From Pinus tabuliformis (Eukaryota; Streptophyta; Pinopsida; Pinales; Pinaceae), in NCBI GenBank assembly GCA_031772625.1, contig CM062820.1, positions 318,516,545 through 318,580,544 of the forward strand: a DNA stretch of 64,000 bases. Direction: 5' to 3'. How positions within the stretch are numbered: the first letter of the stretch is position 1; each line of letters starts with the position of its first letter. Shown in pieces: positions 10,701 through 22,250 of this stretch. The notes beneath the pieces were generated by a model. That model was not told the origin of the DNA. It did not search any database and was given only the letters and a program-made list of their open reading frames with translations. The position numbers and the translations under genes were made by a program.

Positions 10701-11960
10701 AGAGACATCAAATTTCGTTGAAACTGTGGAATATAAAGTACATCCTGTAGAACATAATCTGCAAAATTTGGTATCTTCAAACGAATAGACCCAATGCCAG
10801 ATGGTTTAATTTGAGACTTGTCAGTAAAGTAAATAACACCATCAATATCATCACTAAAAGTTTGAAAAAAAATCTCGCCTAAATGTCATATGACAAGTGG
10901 ATCCTAAATCCAAAATCCAACTATCTCGCCATGAAGAAAATGTAGTGTTGAAAACATCATTAATATTAAATTACAATTAGAAACAATGTAATGTGAAAAC
11001 TCTGATGATTTTCCCTTATTTGGTGGTGGTCGATCTTTCTTTTCATTAAATTGTTCTCTCATTTCACTGACTTTCTCCCAAGGAATTTTACAGTTAGTAG
11101 TAGTATTACCAATTTTACCACATCTAAAACATTTGATAACTGGTCTATCATTAAAATTCCTTTGTTGTCTATCATTTTGTTTTTTGTCTCCCTAATTATT
11201 TTTGCCCCCCCCCCCCACCCCCCCACCTCTATAATTCCTCCTACCACGACCTCTACAACTTTTATCACCTCTAGAAGTTTCAGCATGAGACTTCTGATCC
11301 TTTTGTGCAAGGCACAAATTTTCTACATTAGAGTTAGGTGGAGCCTCTTTCTTGCTAAATGCTTCTTCTCTCTCAGTTATTTTTCTTACTAGTTTATCAA
11401 ATGCAATGTCTTTAACTACCCACTAGCTTGGAGAGATTCCAAATAGTGTGAATAGAGAGGGTGAAGGAATTTTATAAAAGTTGTAAGTTGTAAATCTACT
11501 TTAATTCAAGTGGCTTCTATATCATGAAAAATGGATTTTATTTCAAAGGATCATTATTCTTTATCTCCAAATTAAACAACTTTAACAATAATTGAAGAAT
11601 TTCGAGTTCTGAGTATGAAGCATACAATTGTTTCAACTTCTTTAATGCTTCAAATGCAGTACCAGAAGAAACGATATACCAGCTTACCTCTTTTGTCACC
11701 GATGCAGTTATTAATGCATATGCCTTATTGTCTTTTGTTTCCCAAATTGCATGATGCTTCTCATTATTAGGTGGCTCCGGTGCAATTTCTTTTCCATCAC
11801 TATCCTTCTTGCCTTGAAGAACTTCCCACAAATCATTAAAAACAAGGGCACTTTTAAGCTTTCTAAACCACTCTTGATCATTTTCCTATCCATTAAGAAC
11901 AACTCCAACTATGGAAACTATTAAAGTCATAATTGTTATGCAGCCAAATATTCTTCAAAT
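10701..11960 (-). pseudogene. gag: copia-1 gag and protease remnant
   Basis: 11538-11908 carries gag fragments in two frames (AYALITASVTKEVSWYIVSS, then a Leu-rich stretch). A zinc knuckle follows at about 11095-11135 on the minus strand: CFRCGKIGNTTTNC, in which the histidine position is Asn, so the knuckle is damaged. A C-homopolymer at 11205-11222 (G run on the minus strand) disrupts the basic tail. The protease region (10701-11000) has several stops. Confidence 0.75.
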
Positions 11961-12340
11961 CCTTTCAAATTCAAAATATATGCAATACTTCTAAAACGAT
12001 ATAGATGTGTTTCTCCTTATGTTTCAAACAAAGTTGGATTTGTGGTTTAATGGTAGGTTTCAAAAATAGCCTAGCAAAGAGCGAGGTTCAAATCTTATTA
12101 GCCCCCAAAAATTTTATTTTACCAATGGATTCTTAAAAAAAAAAATCTTTATACCACTGAATTTCTCGAATTGTCTTTCATTATGACCGAAAGTTATAAA
12201 ACTTACAAAGAGCCAATAGTTTGGGTGTCCCACTAGGCTAACCTTCTGCTGCATTCATCTATCCTCACAACCTTCATGCTCCATGTCTCCTTTACGCCAT
12301 AGACTTCAAATACAAGGAGTTTAAAAACAACTCAATCGGG

Positions 12341-12352
12341 GCTCTGATACCA
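12341..12352 (-). other. copia-1 primer binding site (initiator Met tRNA)
   Basis: GCTCTGATACCA on the plus strand is TGGTATCAGAGC on the element strand, one base from the right (5') LTR. Confidence 0.88.
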
Positions 12353-12353
12353 C

Positions 12354-12545
12354 TATTCAAGCCCAAATAAACTCCACAATGAAAGAACATAATGAAAGAG
12401 CGTTGTATTAATGATAAAATTACTTATTTATACATGTGCAATCTAGGCACGAGAAAATTCTGTCTCGGTAACTTATTAACTGTAAAAACGGAATGTAAAA
12501 CTAATTACATATTATGCAATAACAATCCCAAAGGATTAGTTAACA
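12354..12545 (-). repeat. copia-1 5' LTR
   Basis: 192 bp. Aligns to 7590-7768 with about a tenth of sites changed and a 13-bp length difference near 12390. Confidence 0.8.
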
Positions 12546-12900
12546 TTAATTACCTCATGAAATACTTTTGGGACAAATGCTTAACAACCTTTGGAGATAA
12601 CATGATTGTGGATCCCAGACTTACTTTCCTTTATGATGGCCTCTGATGGAATGCAACCGATAAAGAAGAGAAGTGTGTGCCTTTTAAGGTTATTGCAAAC
12701 ACAAGAATACTCATTAACAAAAATATCGATAGTGTTTTCATGAGAGGGAAATTTATTACTTTGTGAAATATTCTCAAGAAAAGCTTTTAAGGGGCCTTTG
12801 GAAGTGTCCTGCTTGCAATTGGTGGATGTAGTGTTATGATAGATAACAAGAGTGTTTGTTAGATCGCTAAACACAACTTCAGGCCTAGATTCTGCCATGT
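12546..12900 (-). pseudogene. Unidentified minus-strand relic B (copy I)
   Basis: The minus-strand frame (12581-12898) reads KAFLENISQSNKFPSHENTI, then DIFVNEYSCVCNNLKRHTLL and PSEAIIKESKSGIHNHVISK. Copy II (57667-57960) keeps the same frame with similar residues, which hints at a once-real exon. The Glu-Ala-Ile...Gly-Ile-His-x-Val pattern weakly recalls the universal-stress-protein-like domain of U-box kinases (PUB33 group). That assignment is a guess. Confidence 0.4.
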
Positions 12901-13478
12901 GGTTAGCAAGAGTGGTCGTTCATAGTGACTATAGGATGAGTAATACTGAAAACGATGGAAAATGAAAGCATATAGACCCAAACCAACACATATGTAGGAG
13001 AATAATTCTAATAATTTGTGTGGTTACTGAATAATTTTTGATGTTGTTTTCTGATATAAATGTTTCTATGATTTTTTTTCTTGTGCTATTTGGAGCTCTA
13101 CAAGTGTTATTACAACCATGGTGATCAGGACTAGGTTCTTAAAAATAGTACATGGCCTTCTGGTGCTATAACGTTTGCTACAAACTACAGATTTGAGTGA
13201 GACTTTTTGTGTTGGAAATTTGACTTGGAGATATTTCCTTGCATGTATAATTTTACATATATTGGAGATGCAACCAGGAAGTGACAACCAATGGAATTTT
13301 AGCTTCTAAATGAGTTGTAGATCAAAGTGAAATATAACAACATCTTGTCAAAGTCATATCTTTCTACAAAGGACATCCAATCCGAATGCAACTATTCCCC
13401 TGTAAAGTAGACTTAAGGAAATTGGCAATGATATATGATATACCTTCCCTCTGTCATAGGTGTATGCATACCAGCATA
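12901..13478. other. Duplicated non-coding DNA
   Basis: Matches 58150-58760 of copy II. A minus-strand frame at 13066-13287 is not kept open in copy II, so I see no gene. Confidence 0.6.
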
Positions 13479-13795
13479 GATCCATCTTAAATACAGATCT
13501 AACATGAGCCGAGAGGGATCCAATTTCTTCACCCTTTAATATTTATATGAGCTAACATTATTTAAATGTTTTGTGTAATTATTTAATTTTTTTAATTTTT
13601 ATATTTTTTAAAATTTTTATTTTGTCCGATGTGAGAAAAATTTCAACTTTGATGACCGATGAACACCCTTAAACATCATACTAGGCTATATAGGTTGTAG
13701 AATGAGCCTCTCAACTCAATGATGGATGGACACCCTTAGACAACATATTACACATCATACTGGGTTGTAGAATGAGCCTCTCAGTTCAACAAGTA
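13479..13795. mobile_element. Unclassified ~315-bp insertion
   Basis: Copy II runs straight through here (ACCAGTACAAAC near 58766). Copy I has about 315 extra bases between ACCAG and TACAAGC. The insert holds an internal imperfect direct repeat of about 60 bp: GTTGTAGAATGAGCCTCTCA occurs at about 13693 and 13765. It also contains TCCGATGTGAGAAA, reminiscent of the ends of some plant small LTR elements. No terminal repeats or clear target-site duplication were found. Confidence 0.5.
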
Positions 13796-13886
13796 CAAGC
13801 AATTTAAGCTTTGGAATCAGTCCAGTCAAGAGAAAAAACCAAGTCTAGTTCTAAGGAGAAAAGCTTTTCATTGGCACGACCAAATT

Positions 13887-14069
13887 CTATGAGAGTGGCT
13901 TCATAACTAAATCAAATATGGATGAAATATAACAGTTTAGGTTTCGATTAATGTAACCTTTCGAATCTTGACAAACAACCAAATTTGTTCGAACCAACGC
14001 CATTGAAAAGTGCAGATCTAGAATTTTGTCTAGATATATATAATATTGCAAGTTTTGGTGTACAACCAA
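13887..14069 (-). pseudogene. Unidentified minus-strand exon relic C (copy I)
   Basis: The frame reads LDKILDLHFSMALVRTNLVV then CQDSKGYINRNLNCYISSIF. Copy II (58828-59040) has the same frame with mostly conservative changes. I do not recognise the protein. Conservation between copies may only reflect recent duplication. Confidence 0.3.
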
Positions 14070-15502
14070 AGTAGATACGATCTGTCAAATTTGGTGTCTC
14101 GTTATTAGTTCAAAACAATTATTGATTCCATTTGGATTTTCTTCCTGGATACTGCTTCAAAATGAAAGTGAAACTGTTACCAGGCTATGATCACTAATTA
14201 TAAGGCCAAAACTAAGGCTCATGCTAATGAAGATTAATATACTTATCAATAAAGAGAATTCAAGAGAGAGATTATGAGCCTAATACATAGATGCATACAT
14301 GGAAATCACAAGATTTTTAGTGTATTGGCCTTATGCTAACATGTTTCATGAAAATGATGATGGATCATTGTAGTAGAGTGATGCCCCAATGATTATTCCT
14401 CAAAATAAACTTACTATTTTAGAAATGATGATGTGGAAAATTTCCAGGGAATGTTTTCAGGTTATATGTGCCAATGAGCCCAATTTCAGATATTCCATTA
14501 TTTATTATTATCAATGACTAAAATATATTCTATTAGAAGAAGATATCTGCATTTATCAGAAGATATAACGGCTTTATTCTATGAGGGAAAGTGACTTCCA
14601 TTCTCCCTATTTGTACTGGTCCAGACTCTGTACAACTTCACCGAAGATCAGCTCAGTCTTAAATAAGGGGTGGCTTGCTATTAGTTATAGGTCAACTGCT
14701 GAAATAAAAGCAGGCTGACTTTACAATAACTAAATGTATAGGAGCATTCATAAATATGGGTTGGCTTCTGGTAATGTCCCCATTTTGACCTCTTGATGAT
14801 TTGTAATTAATTCTGCTTAGCATTGCTTTTTTGGCATTCCAAGTTGAATTGAAAATATAAAAAACAATATATATGTATTCATTTTAATTAATGAAGATGT
14901 CAAACATTTGACTGAGGCATGAGTGTCTAAGTGCTTATAGGGACCATGATACCATGAGTGGGGAATAATAATGGTGCTTTGAGGGTTCACCTTAACATTT
15001 GACTGAGGCAAAACCCTTTGCTTGATATTTGAATTTGAAAGTATCCCACTCAATTTTTTCCCTCTAGTCAAAATCATTAAATGGGAAAACTTGGTTGGTT
15101 GAAGTGAGGACACTTATTGAGCATGGATTGGTTGTTGAGAGAGTCTTCTCAACATAAAATGTTATGAATATGCAAGTACATCCATGGGAAATATTGAACA
15201 ACCCAAACCTGCATGGGAAAAAGGAGAAACTTGCAATGTGTGAGCAGAGATGCAAGTTCTACATGTAGAGGAGAGCTATGGGAAAACTCAATGCTAGTTA
15301 AGCTCTTGGTTGAGTTAAACCAATGATAAACCTATGATTTGAGCCTTTAGAAATCACATGGGAAGTCTCTGGTTTGCTGGAACGTGGGACAATGGATTCG
15401 GGGCCTTGTTGGGTTCACGGGAAGCATTTAAAGGGGGGTTCCTTGAGGGACTATGGATTATGGAGTAGCGAAGGGGATCTCACTCTTTTGTTGTGTAGAT
15501 TG
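14070..15502. other. Duplicated DNA upstream of truncated SDR, no clear gene
   Basis: Collinear with 59041-60483. A plus-strand frame near 15080-15300 corresponds to 60055-60282 in copy II (GLVVERVFSTSN...), but copy I has stops. The 15350-15502 part replaces the first half of the SDR gene and is shared with copy II, so the SDR truncation predates the segmental duplication. Confidence 0.55.
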
Positions 15503-16133
15503 ATAGGGCTGACTAAGAACGGAGCAGCTGAGCTTGGGAAATATGGGATCAGATTCAATGTTGTCTCTCCTTATGTTGTGGTCAGTACCCTTGTAAACAA
15601 GTACCTAAAACAAGGAAATGATTCAACTGTGTCAGAGGAGGATAAGGCTGTCATGGAGGCATTGACCAATAGTGGTGCCAATTTACAGGGAATGACTCCT
15701 AAAGATGAGGATGTTACAGAGGTGGTGTTGGGCATCATGATTGTCGTTAGACCAAAACGTGTAGGCCTTAGTCAACGATCGCATTGCCAGAGATAAGGAT
15801 CGACGAGAGACGATTAGTCCATGTCACAAAACACCCAGGGAGCGTTAGTTTATCCAATGTCCAACAATATCACCCCCAACATGAGCCAGGTGTGTATCAA
15901 ACTCGTGACTTATTCTTTGATACCACTTGGTTGGAATCATGATTATCGTTAGACCAGAACCTGCAGGTCTTAGTCAACGATCGCATCTCCAAAGATAAGG
16001 ATCCACCATAGGCAATTAGTACATGTCGCAAAACACACAGGTAGAGTTGGTTTATCCAATGTCCAACGGGAGGGGCTTTAATTGGCCAACGATGAGGCTA
16101 AATGTGTGAGCAGGCATAAACTTGTAGTGGATG
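15503..16133 (+). pseudogene. 5'-truncated SDR pseudogene (copy I)
   Basis: From ATAGGGCTGACTAAGAACGG onward it matches the second half of the intact SDR (48444-48750): GLTKNGAAELGKYGIRFNVV, then LVNKYLKQGNDSTVSEEDKA and ANLQGMTPKDEDV. The Rossmann half with the cofactor motif and the YxxxK catalytic residues is missing. The frame is interrupted at 15726 by a miniature LTR element and resumes near 16068 with a frameshift (ANDEAKCVSRHKLVVDG-like remnant). The 3' flank to about 16345 still matches the intact gene's 3' UTR. Confidence 0.88.
15726..16067 (-). mobile_element. Miniature LTR retroelement (TRIM/SMART-like)
   Basis: Two direct repeats of about 141 bp (15726-15866, 15928-16067; TG...CA-like ends, both with GTCAACGATCGCAT) flank only 61 bp. 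On the minus strand the spacer starts with AGTGGTATCA, a partial initiator-Met primer site (15919-15926 on plus), and ends with a purine-rich TTGGGGGTGATAT next to the other repeat. LTR, primer site and polypurine tract without coding capacity define TRIM/SMART elements. Flanks GGTGG and GGAGG are a weak 5-bp target-site duplication. It sits in the truncated SDR exon and is absent from copy II. Confidence 0.8.
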
Positions 16134-16345
16134 GAAAAATCTCTATCAATCTTGGACGTTATATCATTGATAGTTCTTACAAGTAATTCTCAATGAAGCA
16201 AGAGAGTCCTAATGCTAGAATATATAATAATGTCAATTTAGAGTAAGTATTGCAGAGTCTTTAGCCAGTGCTCATTTCCATATTATTTTCTGTAATTGTC
16301 ATGAAGTGTCATGAGGGTTTCATATGCCCTCATCCGTAAATTTTA

Positions 16346-18423
16346 GTGGAGAATATATATAGACATATTCGAAGGTGGGTTTGGGATCTGGTCATTTTTA
16401 ATGTTTGAATGTAAACATAAGAGGTCAGTACTTGAGAAGATGATTTTTTTTGCAATAGCAATCACATTTAAATATGTAGGCACAATCGATAGTAATCTAA
16501 AAGACAAGTTCAACTAGCACTCATTTCAACCAGTCATGAAAGTGTGTCAAATTGACTCTTTGAATGTGATTAAGTTCTTTTTTATTTTATGTTTTTATTT
16601 CAACAACAAAGAATCACACAATCAAATCAACTATCGAAAGAAAATGCATGCATTGACACTTCTGATTTTGCATCTTTCAACCTCTATTAGTTGCACATAA
16701 ATGTGACACACATACATAGACAATGAATTTGGGACCTGTTCATGATCCATATCTGATGCTCGTAAATATTATCCATCCTATTCCTGAGTTGTAATAATGC
16801 ATCCCCAGTAAAAAATAGGTTTTGAACAAAATCATGGATTTTCTTGAGGTTCAGATGTTCTCACTTTTGGAGCCTAAAGAGGATTTAGTGTTCGATCCAC
16901 AAAAGTATACATAAATAAATGCAACCTCACTTTGTTGAGGATAAGATTCAATAAAACCTATGTCAAGACTCAGTCCTTCTTGCTTTCTTGTTTTGTTAGT
17001 TGCTTGAGTGAATGCATGGCCTTCTAACTCATTCTTATCATGATAGGAAGCAATTTCTTCCAACGTTCTTCCTTCATGATGGATATTTATTGTGTAAAAC
17101 CCATCTATTTAAGTACATAAGAAACTTCACACGAAATAAAACACCTATCTATCTACGCTTACCTATCCATACAACATATAACTCTCACATTTTCTAATAT
17201 TCCTCGGCCTCCCATCAGGAAATTACACATACCAATTTATAAAAATTTGAACACAAACCTATTTTTAGAAACACATATAAATATATCAAGTATTGATTTG
17301 AGATAGAAATACTATCTTAACCACATAGTTAACTAGTTGAGAAAATATCTCAACAAAAAATTAAACTATGAGTTATTTTACTTTGACTAAATCTCCTAAA
17401 TCCAACTAATTAACATTCAAACAATTCACAAAACAAATAAATTTTATGATAAGAAAGAAATATCGCTCAATATGAACAAGGGAAATAGGAGTTAAATCTC
17501 CGACAATCTCTACTAGCATTTAATATTAAATATGATTACTGATGGATTACAACTTTTTATGACTACTGATGGATTACAAATTTTTCGAGTTATCCAATTT
17601 GGTATCTGATGCTATTGTTTTCAAGGATAAGTATTATGTTCCCCCAAATGGGGTGTTGGGAAAAGTGATGTTGAAGGTTTTTTTTTTTCTTTTTTTCGAG
17701 GGGGGTGTTGTGCAAATCCACCTTGTTGCCTCCCACAACATTTAGGAGAGGGGAATGGGGGAGGAGGGGTGGTGTGGCCAACCCACCACATGAATTATAC
17801 ATGCAAAGCATTCCTACATCATTCATTACCATGTCAATCCTTTCCCTATTCAATTGTTCTGCGAGGAGAGATCTTAAATTCTAGATTTTATGGTGTGCTT
17901 CGGATCCTCCCTGATCATAAGTGGGGATATTCTCTTGGTTGTCTAGAAGTGACAGGCCTATGTGTTGTGAGAATATTGTATAGGAATGGCATAACTCATG
18001 ACCTTAATTTACTGTGTCGAGGTTTCTTGCCTCTAGAAATGGATTTGAAGTGACCTATGTCTCCATGCAAGCCAATTTGGCTTCAATGTCTCGAGCGACC
18101 TACTACTTGCATGGGTTGATGGATATCGTACTAGAGATTGGTTCTGGGCACACATAGGCTACATACTGCAAGACTATGTGGATTCCAATGGAGCTAGAGG
18201 TTGTAGTTGTAGGTGGCGTCATCCTATCCTCAGTGCAAGTGAATTCATTGGCTCGAGTAAAGTTAGCTAGATATATTAGGGTATTGTTGTATTCTCTTGG
18301 CTCAATTTTCTCTTCTCTGATTCTGTGTATCTTTGGTGTAAGCTTGGTTGATTTCCCTTAAATTCTAAAAGGGTTGTCTTTTGGTAAGTGTGTGACCCTT
18401 CCTAGAGTTTTTCATCTATCTCT
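16346..18423. other. AT-rich intergenic DNA, no gene seen
   Basis: Only short frames with no recognisable motif. A T-rich run followed by G-rich DNA lies at 17680-17780. Not duplicated elsewhere in the window as far as I can see. Confidence 0.6.
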
Positions 18424-18704
18424 TGTTGAGAAATGACAACAAGAAATTCCAGTTTAATTTGTCCTTGAATTAAACTGTGAATCAAAATAGAATTATTTTC
18501 TCATAGAAATTTGAAAATAATTAATTAAGTTTAATTAACTTAATTAATTTAGGAAATTAGAATTGGAAGTCTTTTAGAAGACATGTATATGTTATCCCTA
18601 ACTTATAGGAGTTAAGGATGAGTTATGAATGAGTTGTAATTAGTTAACTCAGTTTATTGAGTTAAGTCTAATTAAATTAGTTCCAATCAGTTTTAGGAAG
18701 TAAT
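18424..18704 (+). repeat. copia-2 5' LTR, left part
   Basis: Starts TGTTGAGAAATGACAACA and matches 36050-36325 of the 3' LTR. Broken at GTAAT (18700-18704), the target-site duplication of the inserted array. Confidence 0.92.
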
Positions 18705-20642
18705 TGTTATCACCCCAAGAAACTCACCTAGGTTGTAAATCGGTGATGCTCAGGAACATTACAAATTCAACCAAATATAGTTGGATAAATGGTGGATGAA
18801 TGGAACAAATGCTGCATATTCAAGCCAGATAACCACTTCTACTATGATTGACCCCAGACATGGGTGAACACCCCCAGACTACGAGGCTTTTAACCACCTA
18901 TTACTCACAGTTTGAGGATAAGGTGATAATGGAGAAGACTGACCACACCAGCAGATGCACGGGACCCTGTGATGGCCGGCTGCAACCAGTTAAGAGGTCT
19001 GTAAATCTAGTTTCTAATGCACAGACAGGATGACAGCTCTCTATGCATTAAACAACAGAAACCTGCACACATGTTCTATGATACATGCTAAATCCTAACA
19101 CAGAGGTGGGATGACAGCCCCTCTGATGCTAAACATTCACAGCAATAGAACAAATGCAAACAAGCACAGCCTGGAACAAGAAAGAGAAGTGGAAAGTGAG
19201 CAATAAACAACAAAAGAATCTTGCATTAGCTGGAAATGAAGACCAGACGCTGCAGGTTACAAAGTAGTTACAGTCTCCAGAAGTTGAACCTTACAACAGG
19301 GTTCTCTTCATCTAACACTCATCCCCCTATTACATCTCTGTTCTGGGTATATATACAATTTGTTTACAAAATTGCTCTGCTAAGCTATGCGTGGAGGAGT
19401 CAATAAATGATCACCAACCACATTTACAATTAGATATGGGGCACTGATACAAATATGGCCGTGTTGTAAATGGATTTGACCCCCTCTGGCAGCTGGAGTA
19501 TTAACTGAAAGACGCCCCATAACTGATAAATCTAGTGATCTGCTCGAGGCTATCCTTTTCAATCTTCGGCCACTCTGTTAGTTAAATGCGGTGGTTGCAA
19601 AATAACTGCGTGAGTGGTAAACGCTGGCCGCCTTCGGGAGCACAGGACAGGTTATGGACACGGGCAACATGGAGGAAGATCCACCGTTGAATATCGTGGA
19701 TCGGCGGCGGAGATCGCTTTGCAATGGATACCGGGAAGAAACGGGAACAACGAAACTGAGCCGTTGGATGAAACAGACGGACGACAGATATAGCTCAGCG
19801 GGAGGAAACAGGTGGAAGTGGGATCAACGATTATCGTTGGATAAAATGAATGATCGGCGGATGAAGGGATACACTATCGGGAAGCGCAAAAGGCAGAAAG
19901 ATTGAGTTACACACAAATACACTGTCGGAGGCGGAAAAGCGGACTTGAAATTTTATACAAGGGAGCAGCGAGTTGAATCGGGTCCGGAACCTGATATCGC
20001 ATCGGCGGAGTGGAGTGGTTTACGTTAACAACAAGCCCTGACCCTGCGACTTGCGATCGCCGATGAATATCGCATCGGCAGTTCGGAAGCGGGCGCGAAC
20101 AGACATGGGCCGTTGGATTGTCAGGACTGTTCGGACGACGGAGAAATGATTCCAACATCGCATCGGGAAGACAAGGGGAGCGGAAGCCTTTTTACAGATG
20201 CGATCGCCGATAGCGACGAGACTGCGGACCCGATAAAAGAATTAGCCACCGTTTAAAGCCATATAGCGTCCGAAGGGGAAATAGGTAATTGGAAATCGGC
20301 GATTGTTAAGACATGGCTTATGAAAGACTTGCGGAAAGCTGCGATTGCGATGAGGGAAAAAGGGGCTTAGGAAAAGCGCATGGTCACGTGACCACGGTCT
20401 CATGGGTTAAGCACCCGGGGCTTAAGGAAAAGGGGCTAAAGAGGGCTTTGTTGGGATTTGGGGGGGTTTACACGGGGAATGGAGAGATTTTTAGGAGGAA
20501 AAACAGAGATAGAGGAGCTAAGAGAGTATGAGGAAAATGGGGGAAGAAGGAAACAGACTGCCACGAGCCCCTTTTGTGCAAAAAAACACGATCGAGCTGA
20601 TATTTGGTCCTCCAAATGCTGAAGTTTGTAGCAGAGCTAACA
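18705..20642 (-). repeat. Array LTR1
   Basis: 1938 bp. On plus it begins TGTTATCACC and ends GAGCTAACA. It holds GC-richer segments (19560-20560) with recurring GCGAT/ATCGC words. It carries private changes relative to LTR2-4 (for example CAACAAAAGAATCT instead of CAGCAAAAGAAGCT). It lacks the 1-base insertion near 19610 found in LTR2 and LTR4. Confidence 0.95.
19348..19355 (-). promoter_or_regulatory. Candidate LTR TATA box (repeated in all four array LTRs)
   Basis: TATATATA in GGGTATATATACAATTTG. It sits roughly 1.29 kb into the LTR in element orientation. The same sequence recurs at about 22894, 26441 and 29988. This is a motif match only. Confidence 0.35.
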
Positions 20643-20907
20643 CTGGCTCCTTCTGGGGATGAGATCCTCCCTGTGAGGTCTCAAGAACTGTAGACCAATG
20701 CCTTCATACAAAATTAAGCTTAAAAACACTTGCCTAGTGTCCATTGGGCATGGACTCAACTAAGCATACAACATAAAACTGTAAAAGAACTTAATCACAA
20801 ACATTAAACCCTGAAAACATAAACTTCAAAATTTGCCCATTTGCTGGGCCACCAAAATTGTTTCTCCTGCTCTCAGCCCGGTTCATCATATATCAGCAGG
20901 ATTGGAT

Positions 20908-21855
20908 TTATTTGACCCCTACCTCAAATAGTTTGGGACATTTGAGCTTGATAGGTAGATAGGGATCACATTTCATTTCCCCTCTGCGTATTTTCCTCCT
21001 TGGATGTTCCTCATGGGAGCCTTTGTACACTTGCTGGATAAAAATGAATGCCGTGTACTTCTTTGTGCTATCTGTGGCCTGCACCGTTAACATGAATGGA
21101 AAACCAATGTTCTCTCGTGTGGAGGACACACAGACATCACCTGCTCCAGCATCTTCTTTAGGACAGTCCTCTTCCAAGGAGGATTCCCAAAACTGCACGT
21201 CCTCTCCCTCTGTTATCTAGCAAGCTGCCTTTTCATTTTTTGTGGGGGCCATTTGAGCAGGCATTAGAGTATCAAGATTGAGGTGATCAGTCTCAAGCTT
21301 GGGCATTGAGCTATTTCCTGCCTTAGTGTTCATGGGGCAACTTAGAGGGCTTGTCACTTGAGCATACAAAGAAACAAAAGATGATGGAGAGTTTTCCTCT
21401 CCCTTACTGATTACTGAGTTATTCCCCCAGTGCTTTAGGAATACATCATCTAGAGCCTCAATGTGTGCAATAGACCTAGGGGGTATCTGTCTGAACCAAT
21501 TTCTAGCGTCCCCATCTAGGCTTTGGACAAAAACCCTCATCCACACATCCTCTTCATAGATATCCAGGTTATCAGCATAGCTATAAAAGGACTCTAAATG
21601 TTCTTGAGCTGATATTCCCTCTGCACCAGTAAACTTAGGCATGTATTCTCGAAAATCTCCTGCAGGCATGGTATTTAGAGGAGAAGGCAAGACCAAAGGT
21701 CCATACCTGGCAGCAACTATTCGTTCTATCTTTGTGAGAGCTTGCTGGCCTGCCATGAATGAGCCTAAATGAAAGGGTACTGGTAGACTGAGTGGTATGA
21801 AGTGATGCAATGGATAATAGAAACAAAGGAAATTGACGGACAGTATGCGATACAT
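20908..21855 (-). pseudogene. gag: Array unit 1 gag, broken
   Basis: Two pieces, 21855-21217 and 21198-20908, separated by a TAG where unit 2 has CAG (Gln). The end is also frameshifted by one base near 20920. The N-terminal half is a recognisable gypsy gag: MPKFTGAEGISAQEHLESFY, MRVFVQSLDGDARNWFRQIP, ALDDVFLKHWG. The C-terminal half is described under unit 2. Confidence 0.85.
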
Positions 21856-22228
21856 TTTCTACTGAGGTTTGAAAAGGAAATGAATAACCAGGAGCAGTAT
21901 GAATCTCTGAAGGTGAACTTCACTAACAGAGACACATAAAAATTCTTTAAGGCTTACTTGATCCTGATGCTCCTTTCTGCAATGTTTTCTTTGAGTTAAC
22001 AATCTTTTCAGGGTCAGGCACTGGAACAGCTGGAGACTTCTGCGGATTTCTTCTAGTATGCCTCACAAACTGCACCAGAACTTCAATGTGGAGTCGCCAA
22101 AGGACGGCCTTCCTCCAGTGGAGTCGCCAGACAGATGATTACAACCAAAATCTGTGCTCAAACCTTGTCTGTCATCAAAGCTTGAAGTTGTGTCGTCTCC
22201 CAGGGAAGCTGAGCTTCGATTCTCTTCT

Positions 22229-22245
22229 CCCCGGCAACGGCGCCA
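22229..22245 (-). other. Array primer binding site, Asp tRNA (unit 1)
   Basis: TGGCGCCGTTGCCGGGG on the element strand equals the complement of the plant tRNA-Asp(GTC) 3' end, as in Tat/Athila-type elements. Spacer ATTAA to LTR2. Repeated at 25777-25793 (identical) and 29324-29340 (one substitution). Confidence 0.9.
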
Positions 22246-22250
22246 ATTAA

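Larger units (their letters stand above)
7590..12545 (-). mobile_element. Degenerate Ty1/copia retrotransposon (copia-1)
   Basis: A 4956-bp minus-strand element. It has short LTRs (179 and 192 bp), an initiator-Met primer site next to the right LTR, a purine-rich tract (AAGGGGGGAA on the minus strand, 7769-7778) next to the left LTR, and the copia domain order gag, protease, integrase, RT, RNase H. The near target-site duplication is TTAAC (7585-7589) and TTAAT (12546-12550). LTR divergence is high (roughly a tenth of sites plus indels, by eye) and the coding region is full of stops, so it is the oldest LTR element here. It is absent at the matching site in copy II (about 57666). Confidence 0.9.
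1..16345 (+). repeat. Segmental duplication, copy I (TE-interrupted)
   Basis: Once the TE insertions are removed, this stretch is collinear with 49046-60664. Bases 1-105 match 49046-49152, 106-1076 match about 51102-52004, 7204-7589 match about 52005-52063 plus 57335-57666, and 12546-15725 match 57667-60664. The part after about 16068 matches the end and 3' flank of the intact SDR gene (48690-48945). Copy I starts in what is the 3' flank of an SDR gene in copy II, so another SDR gene probably lies just upstream of the window. Identity is high but diverged by eye, with many small indels. The boundaries are manual alignments and may be off by tens of bases. Confidence 0.85.
20643..22250 (-). 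mobile_element. Array internal region 1
   Basis: 1608 bp, minus strand. It has a purine-rich tract adjoining LTR1 (CCCCAGAAGGAGCCAG on minus) and the primer site TGGCGCCGTTGCCGGGG (22229-22245). Between them are 3' non-coding DNA, a broken gag frame and a 5' leader. No pol sequence is present. It is closer in variants to internal region 3 than to region 2. Confidence 0.9.

Noticed and set aside
19654-19905. 83-codon plus-strand frame in each array LTR (also 23201, 26748, 30296)
   Set aside because: Lies antisense inside the LTR, is kept only because the LTRs are near-identical, and shows no known motif.
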